Shown in pieces: positions 32,221 through 39,642 of a stretch of DNA of 64,000 bases; within the stretch, counting starts at the first letter, position 1; each line of letters opens with the position of its first letter. Source of the DNA: an uncultured Eubacterium sp. (GTDB lineage Bacteria > Bacillota > Clostridia > Lachnospirales > Lachnospiraceae). Where the stretch lies: the NCBI GenBank assembly GCA_900552795.1, contig USBB01000003.1, positions 58,056-122,055 of the forward strand, read 5' to 3'. The notes under the pieces were generated by a model that worked only from the letters and a program-made list of their open reading frames with translations, did not search any database and had not been told where the DNA came from. Made by a program: the position numbers and the translations under genes.

Positions 32221-32400
32221 ATGAAATATGTCAAATTGATTGGAATTAAGTTGGGCGACTTCTCTTCTACTATTGAATTTGAGCAGAATTATGGTATTAA
32301 CGAATCCGACAGATATAATTCAAGAAAGAAAGAATTAGAAGGTTCTGGGTTAATATGCATTTTGGCGAATGTAGACTCAGATATAGAAGTATTAAAATAA
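32221..32400 (+). CDS. 59-aa protein, paralogue of the gene at 28898
   Basis: Starts one base after the antirepressor stop (TAAAATG), with GGAGG inside the end of that gene. Its N-terminus (MKYVKLIGIKLGDF) and its GLICILAN segment match the 58-residue protein at 28898. Function unknown. Confidence 0.6.
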   Translation: MKYVKLIGIKLGDFSSTIEFEQNYGINESDRYNSRKKELEGSGLICILANVDSDIEVLK

Positions 32401-32431
32401 GCAAACATAAACACTTTACATAGATTGATTA

Positions 32432-32465
32432 AAGCCACTATACTGAATGTACAGTGGCTTATTGT
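32432..32465 (+). terminator. terminator of the RHH/antirepressor unit
   Basis: AAGCCACT (32432-32439) pairs with AGTGGCTT (32453-32460). The T-tail is weak. Confidence 0.6.
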
Positions 32466-32534
32466 AGTGAAAAACACATTATAATAAATAAACCAACATC
32501 TAAGCAGACTCAGCAAAGGCTATCATACTCTCCC

Positions 32535-32642
32535 CTACCTGCATGGGTAAGAGCGATAGTGTTCGCATACAAATTCAACTCTGCCGAATCGAATACGCTT
32601 GTATGAACGAACATGAACCATCTTGTCGATGTAGTTTCTCAT
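32535..32642 (-). CDS. 35-aa basic protein, RFGR family (copy 2)
   Basis: ATG 32642 follows a strong GAGGAGGTGATT. Its core HVRSYKRIRFGRVEFVCEHY matches the 35-residue minus-strand protein at 21808-21915. Same length, same strand and conserved core argue for a functional peptide family. Function unknown. Confidence 0.65.
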   Translation of the reverse strand: MRNYIDKMVHVRSYKRIRFGRVEFVCEHYRSYPCR

Positions 32643-32705
32643 TTAATCACCTCCTCAATGCTGAGAAGATGTTGGCTTATTTATTATAATGTGTTCATAT
32701 ATGTA

Positions 32706-33398
32706 TTATTTTGATTTTACAAGTTGTTTAGCTTTCCATTTACAATACTTACTATCTATATCTAAAACCAAGCAATTAATAAAAGATTTTAAATCAGATA
32801 TGTCATATTGAGGATTTTTGCGGAAATAATGTGTTTCATCATTCCCAATCCATGCGGATGCCTTTGCTATTTCTTTTAATTCATCATCTAATTTGTCGAT
32901 GCATTTCGCAAGGTCAAGGTCTTTAATAACATCACTGTTCTGTTTCTTTACTGTAATTAAATAATCTTTTATTAAAAATTCAAGAGATTTTCTGTACCCT
33001 AATCCTGAAAGTCCTTGCGTTGAAACATTTGCTTCCGATTCAAGTGCTTGGTTATATATTGAAACAAAGTTAGGTGATAACTCAACAATATTATTTGAGA
33101 AATCTTTATGATTTACTTGTTGTGGAAATACAAAATCTAATTTTAAACTGCCTATGCCCATAGTACCTATGTATTTTGCGATATAGATACTATGACACTT
33201 AGGACAATACAAGGTTAAAAATGCAGTAATTGGAATATTGTTTTCTTTACTTGAAATCATAAAACCATCTAAATATCTTGGACTGGTAGCACGATGACAA
33301 CAAGGACATTCGCCTACTTCTTCTACCGTAATATCTTTTGGTTCAGATTTCTTTCTATCAAGGTCTTCGTTGTAATGTACTGTATATGTTTCCTTCAT
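32706..33398 (-). CDS. DUF4145-like protein with zinc ribbon
   Basis: 230 residues from ATG 33398; an upstream extension lacks a ribosome site. The N-terminal part has CPCC and CPKC pairs (a zinc ribbon). The C-terminal ~110 residues follow the DUF4145 pattern: 'SGLGYRKSLEFLIKDYL', a helical core, and 'SAWIGNDETHYFRK'. DUF4145 is common in restriction, defence and mobile-element proteins. The promoter carries a perfect LexA-type box, so the gene is likely induced by DNA damage. Probably a defence or stress gene carried by the phage. Confidence 0.7.
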   Translation of the reverse strand: MKETYTVHYNEDLDRKKSEPKDITVEEVGECPCCHRATSPRYLDGFMISSKENNIPITAFLTLYCPKCHSIYIAKYIGTMGIGSLKLDFVFPQQVNHKDFSNNIVELSPNFVSIYNQALESEANVSTQGLSGLGYRKSLEFLIKDYLITVKKQNSDVIKDLDLAKCIDKLDDELKEIAKASAWIGNDETHYFRKNPQYDISDLKSFINCLVLDIDSKYCKWKAKQLVKSK

Positions 33399-33434
33399 TA
33401 GTATCAACTCATTTCTTGGTATAATATGGTAATA

Positions 33435-33479
33435 ATTATACACCTAAAATGAGAATAGTTATAGTCGGAACATTTGTTC
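33435..33479 (-). promoter_or_regulatory. LexA-type box and promoter of the DUF4145-like gene
   Basis: On the minus strand GAACAAATGTTC (33479-33468) is followed by CGAC, TATAAC (33463-33458), 17 nt and TATAAT (33440-33435). This is the same geometry as at 27871 and 39561. Confidence 0.75.
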
Positions 33480-33590
33480 AATTAGGTATTGTATAAACCT
33501 CTTCGTTTGGAGAAGTTTATAGAGTATCTAATACTCTATTGTAACTCGTAAACTGTTTTTATAGAAAGGAAGTGATTAAATTGGTGTAAT
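33480..33590. other. hairpin-rich gap
   Basis: AGAGTAT/ATACTCT (3-nt loop) and a TAAAC-rich hairpin lie between the LexA box and the convergent end of the secreted-protein gene. No gene. Confidence 0.35.
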
Positions 33591-34133
33591 TTAATATCTT
33601 ATAAACATACTCATTAGTTGATTTGGTGTGTGCAAAAAATAGAATTTTCCATCTATTTTTACTATTAAAAAATCAACATTACTATTTTGTTCTTGTTTAT
33701 TTCCTCTGATGGTAATATTGGCTGTAATTTTATCAATACATTCAAATTTTACTTCTCCACCATTAGAGAAATACGGATAATTTGAATAAGTATATAACGC
33801 ATTGGTTTCATACGAAACTACTTCATTATTAGATAGTTTTTCAGTATTAACTATTTTGTAGGCTACTTTATAGTCGTTTCCAAAATCTTTGATAATATTA
33901 TCAATATACTCATTAAAATCTTTTTCTGATATATTTTGTTCTATGCATAAAGAACAGTATTCATGAAAAGCCTTTGGTATTTCAATCGTATTCTTATTAT
34001 TGATTGATTCAATTAAACAGTTTATCGGTGTTTCTTCATTGTTTTTATTGATACTTAATGCTATAACGACAGCAAAGATTAATATACAAACTATAGTAAT
34101 CAAAGAAACTAATAAGTATTTTTTCTTTTTCAT
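33591..34133 (-). CDS. membrane-anchored extracellular protein
   Basis: 180 residues. A basic start (MKKKKYLLV) and a hydrophobic segment (about 7-28) form a signal anchor; no lipobox Cys is present. The outside domain (about 35-180) is helical first, then beta-rich ('TANITIRGNKQEQNSNVDFL', 'VKIDGKFYFLHTPN'), resembling NTF2-like/DUF4878-type secreted domains. A surface protein made by a prophage could alter the host envelope or block superinfection. No named family assured. Confidence 0.6.
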   Translation of the reverse strand: MKKKKYLLVSLITIVCILIFAVVIALSINKNNEETPINCLIESINNKNTIEIPKAFHEYCSLCIEQNISEKDFNEYIDNIIKDFGNDYKVAYKIVNTEKLSNNEVVSYETNALYTYSNYPYFSNGGEVKFECIDKITANITIRGNKQEQNSNVDFLIVKIDGKFYFLHTPNQLMSMFIRY

Positions 34134-34196
34134 TTTATAATTACCACCTTTTAAGTATTGTTAAGTAAGTTTTATTTTATCACAGAACATAAAAAA

Positions 34197-34285
34197 CGAC
34201 AACTCCACATTGTCGAATATGAGTATTCTCCACAAATACTCGATTGAGTGTATCCACAACACTCACGTAACACTCCACATGTTAC
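34197..34285 (+). repeat. four tandem hairpins with a shared CTCCACA loop (3' end of the insert)
   Basis: Stems and loops: CGACAA/TTGTCG (34197-34215, loop CTCCACA), GAGTATT/AATACTC (34221-34241, CTCCACA), TGAGTGT/ACACTCA (34245-34265, ATCCACA), GTAACA/TGTTAC (34267-34285, CTCCACA). All stems are perfect and 6-7 bp, all loops are 7 nt, and the stem sequences are unrelated. Conserved loops on unrelated stems show selection on the loop as RNA or single-stranded DNA. The loop hexamer CTCCAC is complementary to the GTGGAG loop at 27827-27832. Confidence 0.85.
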
Positions 34286-34301
34286 AAGAAATAATAGTAC
34301 G

Positions 34302-37300
34302 ATATTTAAAACAATCACTAGTTCTGTTGATGAATCAAGACAAACTTTGGCTTTATTTAATAAGGATTGGGAGACTTATAAAAGAAATTGGCAAAATGCT
34401 AATGGTATTGGTGGTAAATTAGGAAGTATATTTACACCTGCTAACGCTATAACAAAAAGTGATATAGAAGCAATTAAGGCATACAATTTACAAATAGATG
34501 CTTGTGTAACTTCACAGACTGCGTTTAATAGAACAATGTTAAATGCTAGTCCAGCAGCTCAGAATTTAGTTGCATCATATAATGGTGGAAAAGTTTCTGC
34601 ACAAGGTATGGCAACTGCTCAGAATGCAGCGAAGACTTCTACTATTGGTTTAACTATTGCTCAAACAGCATTAAATGCGGCTATTGGTATGGGTATTGGA
34701 CTACTTATAAACTTGGTTGTTCAAGGAGTGAATAAGTTAATTCATGCAAATGAAGAAGCTATAGAAAAAGCTGAGGAGTTAAGAAATAAATACGAAGAGT
34801 TTAAAAACACAAATGCAAGCAATGTAAGCACATTAAAAGGATTGGAGAGTGAATTTAAAGAACTATCCAAAGGTGTTAGTCAATATGGCGATAATATATC
34901 CCTTACTACTGAACAGTATGAAAGATATAAAGAAATAATTCAACAAATTGTTGGAATGTCACCATCTCTTGCCGAAGGTTATGACGCAGAAAATGGATAC
35001 ATTGCCGATAAGAATGGTTTACTAGAACGTGCTATTGAATTACAAGAAATAGAATATAGAAATGAGTTAAGAAAAATAACTAATCTTCAAAACTTAAAAA
35101 CTTCTATGGCAGGATATATTGCGGAATACAAAGATGCTTTTGAAGGCGGTTGGGCGACAGGAGATATGTCTGCTACAAGTACAAGAAAAGCAACTGATTT
35201 CTCTAATGCATTATATCAAGCATTTAATTTTAGTGAAAGATATAATGATGGATATAGTAGTGAAGATCTTGCAAGAGAAATATTAAAATCATTGGGTATA
35301 GATAATATTGATAAAGAAATGGAGAAATTCTTCAATGAAAATGGATATTATCAACCTAATTGGTTTTTCGATGAGTATGTCGATGAAATAGCTAACAACA
35401 TTGATGCTGTTACTAATGCTTTATCTTTTGAAAATGTAGGATTAGATGAAGACGAATTTGAAAATAGAATACTCACTGTAAAAGATTGTGCTCAAGCATA
35501 TTTAGACATGAAAGATTCTATTTCTATGGCTAACGAATCTATCCAGACAGATTTAAGATATATTGCAGAATACGCAGAAGGCTACGACTCTCTTTCATCA
35601 GAACAGCAAAAGTTTGTAAATGAATTCTTGAAAGGATTTAATATTGATGACATTACTTCTCGTGACTGGTTTGGCAATCTTACTTACGATGAAGATAAGA
35701 TGAAATCTGTTAAAAGACAAATTAATGATTTTGTCGAAGCCTTGTCACAAAATGAATCAACGAAGGAGGCACTTGCAGATTTATATGCTATTCCTACAGA
35801 TGAACAGTCTATCGGTGAATTTGTAGAACAGTTTAGAAAAGCCTTAGAGATAATCAAGGCATATTGTGAAGAAAATGGAATTGAGATACCTATTACTATT
35901 ACTAATAGTGAAGAAGCAATCAATGAGTTGGAAGCACAACAACAACGTGCAGTTGATTTCGCAAAAGACAAGTTTGATGGCTACGACCCTACTGCTTTCT
36001 TCAAAGAAAACTCTATTAACACCCAAGAGGAAATTGATAAATGGTTGGAAATTGCACAGGCTGCTAATAGTGCTGCTGATGCAGAAGAAAGATATGTTCA
36101 AGGTTCAACATTAGACAATAAAATTGACTATTCAGCAGCCGTCAAAGACCTCAACACCCTCTTCTCGACTCTAACTGACAACGCTTCACTTATATCATCA
36201 ATCAACAAAGAAATATCAGAAACAGGGCGCATTTCAGCAGAAAATCTCTCGAAAATGAATGAAGCTTTTCCTGAGAATAAATATCCTGAAATGACAGAAG
36301 CACTTTATAAATACCAGTTAGGTTTAATTAATACATCTGAATTATTTAATGTATTAACTAATTGCTATAATAAAGACAGAGATAATTATGTTAAAGCTTT
36401 AGTCAATAAAGCCGAAAACAATGCTGAAGTATTTCAAAAAATACGAAAACTTAATGCCAGTTTATTTGAAACAATGTCTAAAGATTATAAATTAGATATT
36501 GATAACTGGAAAACTCTTGCTCAAGCAAAAGCCAATATAGATTCACAGTTAGTTAAAGAACTTGCTGGTGTATGGACTGGCTACTACTCTATGCAAAGAG
36601 ATGCTGTTACTGGATTATATGGTGCAGTGAATAAAGAATACGATGTTTATGATGATTCAGATATGCTTACACCTGAAATGGAAGCTGACAGAGTTAAGCA
36701 GAAAGAAGTCATAGATAAATATAATAAACTTATTCAAGACCTTAACAAAGCGACTGCGAATATTGTAGTGCCTGATATTGGTAAATTAGACTGGTCTGGT
36801 TTGTCTGATTTTGATTCAAGTTCATCCTCAAACTCAAGTTCATCCTCTCCAACTCATTTTGATTGGATAGAAAACAAAGTAAATAACTTGAATGATGAGC
36901 TTGATTCACTTAATGACAAAGTAAATGATGTATATTCGTCTTGGGGTAAACGTAATAATGCTCTTGCTTCTGCTATTGATAAGACAAGAGAAGCTATTGA
37001 CCTTCAAAAACAAGCATATGACCGCTATATGCAGGAAGCTAATTCTGTTGGTTTATCAGATACTTATGCCAGTCTTGTGCGTAATGGAGCCATAGACATT
37101 AGTACTATTAGTGACGAATCATTAAAGGAAAAGATAAATGAATATCAGAACTGGTATGAAAAAGCACAGGATTGTTTAAAAGTTCAGGAGGATTTAATTA
37201 ATTCTTTAAATGAATTAAATTCTCAGAAATTTAATAACTTGCAGTCTGAATATGATTCACTTACTCAAACAATGTCCTCTCAGATTGACATAATTCAGAA

Positions 37301-39248
37301 ACAGATAGACCTTTTAGAAATGAAGGGGAAATTTGCAAATGAAAGTTATTATAATGGAATGATCTCTCTTTCACAAAAACAGTTAAACTCTCTTTTGAGC
37401 GAAAGGGAACAATTGCAGTCAATACTTAATTCTTCTGATATTGACAAAGACAGTCAGCAGTGGAATGATATGTTCAATGCTATATTAAATGTAGATTCGC
37501 AAATTCAAGATATGACAAATAATATTGAAGAATTTAATAATGCTATTCGTGACTTAGACTGGGAAATTTTTGATTACTTAGAACAGTCTGTTTCACGTAT
37601 TGCAAGTGAATCAGATTATTTAATCAAACTTCTTGAAAATGAAGATTTGTTTGATGAAAATGGCAATATCAACAAGTATGGTGATGCTACTATCGGTTTA
37701 CATATAGCTTCGTTTGAGACATATAAGAAACAGTCTGAAGACTATTATAAAGAAATGCAGGAATTGCAAAATCAGATAGTCAATGGTGCTGGTAAGGATG
37801 TCTTAGACAGATATTATGAAATGGTTGACGCTCACCAAGACGCTATTCTTGCTGCACAGGATGAGAAAAATGCAATTCTTGATTTGATTGAACAGGGCTA
37901 TCAAGCTCAATTAGATTCCATTAATGAACTTATATCAAAAAAACAAGAGGCTTTAAATGCTGAGAAAAATTTATATGAGTATCAGAAAAAAGTCAGTGAG
38001 CAAACTAAAAACATTGCTGCTTTAGAGAAACAAAAAACTGCTTATGAAAATTTTGGCGATGATGAAGAAATCATGTCTAAAATACAACAGATAAAAGTTC
38101 AGCTTGAAGAAGCAAAAGCTAATTTAGAAGAAACAGAATATGACAAGTATCTATCAGATGTTCAAATGATGTTTGACGAATTTGTTGTTGAATATCAGGA
38201 ATGGATAAATGAAAGACTTGACAATGAAGATGCTTTACTCGAAGAAATTGTTACTTCTGTAAATCAAAAAGGGGAAGAAATAGGTAACACTTTAAATGAT
38301 TTTACATCAAAATATGGAACTACTATGAGTGATACCTTAACTTCAATATTTGGTTCAAATGCTCCATTTACAGATATAATATCTCAAGGATTTGGTAATG
38401 TTTCAGATAAAGTATCTGGTGTTACATCTGCAATAAACAATTTAATACAAAAAATCACTGACATTGCAACAGAAAAGAACTCGTTTGATTCAAGTACAGT
38501 TACAGGCGGTAGTTCATCATCTGGTAGTAGTTCATCAGGCAGTTCAAATTCTGATTATTCAAGTTCAAGTAGCAGTTCATCAGGTAGTTCAAATGGAAGT
38601 AATGATTATGATGATATTTTTATATATAAAAAATATTATCCGCAAAAATTATATCCAGAAACTTCGATAATTGACAGATGTAAATATAACAACTTTGATG
38701 CTTCGTTTGAAGCGAGAGCAAGATATTATTCTAAAATGGGTGGTTCTGGTTCTTATACAAGTTCATATGCTCAAAATACTTGGATGATAAAAAAGATGAA
38801 GGAAATGGGCTATGCAAAAGGAACTGATAATGCAACTAAAGGTATGCGTTGGACACAGGAAAATGGAGAAGAACTTATTTTAAGGAAGTCAGATGGGGCA
38901 ATTTTAACTCCTTTAAATAATGGTGACATGGTACTCAAACATGAAAGTACGAAGACACTATATGACTTTGCTAATAATCCTCAAGCATTTTTATCAAATA
39001 TGAACTTACCTGCTTTAGATTTAAAGTTACCTAAGTTACCTCAATTAGTTAATAGAAATGCTAATAACACTAATGGAGTCGATGTTGATATACACATAGG
39101 ACAGGTTGTTGCTAATGACCCTGTTGAATTTTCAACCAAATTAAACAAAGAACTTGCCAGCAATTTGAAAACTAGAAAAATTTTGCAAGAACAAGTTTTG
39201 GGTCAATGTTTTGGTCATAATTTTTATGAAGCAAGAAAATATTTATAA
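34302..39248 (+). CDS. tape measure protein, 3' part
   Basis: About 1648 residues from the inferred junction. The frame opens at 34248 but has no ribosome site, and its first codons lie in the hairpin array. The sequence is mostly long helices and coiled coil. It has a hydrophobic stretch (about 34640-34730, TALNAAIGMGIGLLINLVV), a Ser/Gly-rich low-complexity linker (38500-38610), and a C-terminal domain with 'YAKGTDNATKGMRWTQENGE', typical for Firmicutes tape measures. With the 5' part the protein would have ~2700 residues, implying a tail of roughly 400 nm by the usual ~0.15 nm per residue rule. Confidence 0.85.
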   Translation: MFKTITSSVDESRQTLALFNKDWETYKRNWQNANGIGGKLGSIFTPANAITKSDIEAIKAYNLQIDACVTSQTAFNRTMLNASPAAQNLVASYNGGKVSAQGMATAQNAAKTSTIGLTIAQTALNAAIGMGIGLLINLVVQGVNKLIHANEEAIEKAEELRNKYEEFKNTNASNVSTLKGLESEFKELSKGVSQYGDNISLTTEQYERYKEIIQQIVGMSPSLAEGYDAENGYIADKNGLLERAIELQEIEYRNELRKITNLQNLKTSMAGYIAEYKDAFEGGWATGDMSATSTRKATDFSNALYQAFNFSERYNDGYSSEDLAREILKSLGIDNIDKEMEKFFNENGYYQPNWFFDEYVDEIANNIDAVTNALSFENVGLDEDEFENRILTVKDCAQAYLDMKDSISMANESIQTDLRYIAEYAEGYDSLSSEQQKFVNEFLKGFNIDDITSRDWFGNLTYDEDKMKSVKRQINDFVEALSQNESTKEALADLYAIPTDEQSIGEFVEQFRKALEIIKAYCEENGIEIPITITNSEEAINELEAQQQRAVDFAKDKFDGYDPTAFFKENSINTQEEIDKWLEIAQAANSAADAEERYVQGSTLDNKIDYSAAVKDLNTLFSTLTDNASLISSINKEISETGRISAENLSKMNEAFPENKYPEMTEALYKYQLGLINTSELFNVLTNCYNKDRDNYVKALVNKAENNAEVFQKIRKLNASLFETMSKDYKLDIDNWKTLAQAKANIDSQLVKELAGVWTGYYSMQRDAVTGLYGAVNKEYDVYDDSDMLTPEMEADRVKQKEVIDKYNKLIQDLNKATANIVVPDIGKLDWSGLSDFDSSSSSNSSSSSPTHFDWIENKVNNLNDELDSLNDKVNDVYSSWGKRNNALASAIDKTREAIDLQKQAYDRYMQEANSVGLSDTYASLVRNGAIDISTISDESLKEKINEYQNWYEKAQDCLKVQEDLINSLNELNSQKFNNLQSEYDSLTQTMSSQIDIIQKQIDLLEMKGKFANESYYNGMISLSQKQLNSLLSEREQLQSILNSSDIDKDSQQWNDMFNAILNVDSQIQDMTNNIEEFNNAIRDLDWEIFDYLEQSVSRIASESDYLIKLLENEDLFDENGNINKYGDATIGLHIASFETYKKQSEDYYKEMQELQNQIVNGAGKDVLDRYYEMVDAHQDAILAAQDEKNAILDLIEQGYQAQLDSINELISKKQEALNAEKNLYEYQKKVSEQTKNIAALEKQKTAYENFGDDEEIMSKIQQIKVQLEEAKANLEETEYDKYLSDVQMMFDEFVVEYQEWINERLDNEDALLEEIVTSVNQKGEEIGNTLNDFTSKYGTTMSDTLTSIFGSNAPFTDIISQGFGNVSDKVSGVTSAINNLIQKITDIATEKNSFDSSTVTGGSSSSGSSSSGSSNSDYSSSSSSSSGSSNGSNDYDDIFIYKKYYPQKLYPETSIIDRCKYNNFDASFEARARYYSKMGGSGSYTSSYAQNTWMIKKMKEMGYAKGTDNATKGMRWTQENGEELILRKSDGAILTPLNNGDMVLKHESTKTLYDFANNPQAFLSNMNLPALDLKLPKLPQLVNRNANNTNGVDVDIHIGQVVANDPVEFSTKLNKELASNLKTRKILQEQVLGQCFGHNFYEARKYL

Positions 39249-39258
39249 GAAAAGGTAA

Positions 39259-39492
39259 GTGAATAAAATGGTCATTAATACATGTAAAAAAGAACTTATT
39301 GATAAAATTGTTGAAGATGCAATAAGAGAAAATGGAGACTTAACAACACAATACATACAGTTACTTAAAGAATTTGAATCGAAAGATGTCGATTTGAATA
39401 ATGATGTTATAAGAGAAACCATTGTACTTGGTTTAGCACTTAATAATTGTACTACTATTATCAAAAAGGTTTTGTATAATATATTAGAATAA
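39259..39492 (+). CDS. hypothetical small phage protein, 77 aa
   Basis: Starts at GTG 39259 (AAGG just before) or ATG 39268. Helical and acidic (KKELIDKIVEDAIRENGDL, then LLKEFESKDVDLNND). It lies right behind the tape measure, but no family is recognised. A hairpin (ATCACACA/TGTGTGAT, 39514-39543) follows. Confidence 0.5.
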   Translation: MNKMVINTCKKELIDKIVEDAIRENGDLTTQYIQLLKEFESKDVDLNNDVIRETIVLGLALNNCTTIIKKVLYNILE

Positions 39493-39560
39493 CAGTTTTG
39501 ATTAATAAACTCTATCACACACTCTGAAATATGGGTGTGTGATGATATTATAAATGCTTA

Positions 39561-39604
39561 GAATGTATGTTCTTGTAGAAAAACTTTGATTATTGGTATA
39601 TAAT
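39561..39604 (+). promoter_or_regulatory. LexA-like box and promoter of the GmrSD-like gene
   Basis: GAATGTATGTTC (39561-39572, one base from GAAC-N4-GTTC), TTG, TAGAAA (39576-39581), 17 nt, TATAAT (39599-39604). Spacing is identical to the MazF-like promoter at 27871, and ATGTTCTTGTAGAAA is shared. Confidence 0.7.
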
Positions 39605-39642
39605 AAGAATTATAATACTAATGATTGGAGAATAATGTTAAT

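Larger units (their letters stand above)
27391..34301 (+). mobile_element. intron-like or excisable insert in the tape measure gene, with cargo
   Basis: The insert separates two tape-measure halves that lie in different frames; removing 6911 nt (27391-34301) or 6908 nt (recombination between the GTACG copies at 27389-27393 and 34297-34301) restores one frame. GTACAATTAT (27394-27403) pairs with ATAATAGTAC (34291-34300) in 9 of 10 positions. The loop GTGGAG (27827-27832) is complementary to CTCCAC in three of four 3' hairpin loops, and less well to the fourth. A group I-type boundary is allowed (exon ends in T, insert ends in G), but no convincing P7 or domain V was found. No transposase, recombinase, homing endonuclease or reverse transcriptase is inside. 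The cargo has several terminators and genes on both strands. Confidence 0.65.

Noticed and set aside
27391..34301. Group II intron or retron
   Set aside because: No GTGYG start, no domain V-like hairpin near the 3' end, and no reverse transcriptase anywhere in the window.
38464..38670. 68-codon frame rich in Gln/Val/His inside the tape measure
   Set aside because: Shadow of the Ser/Gly low-complexity region in another frame, without a ribosome site.
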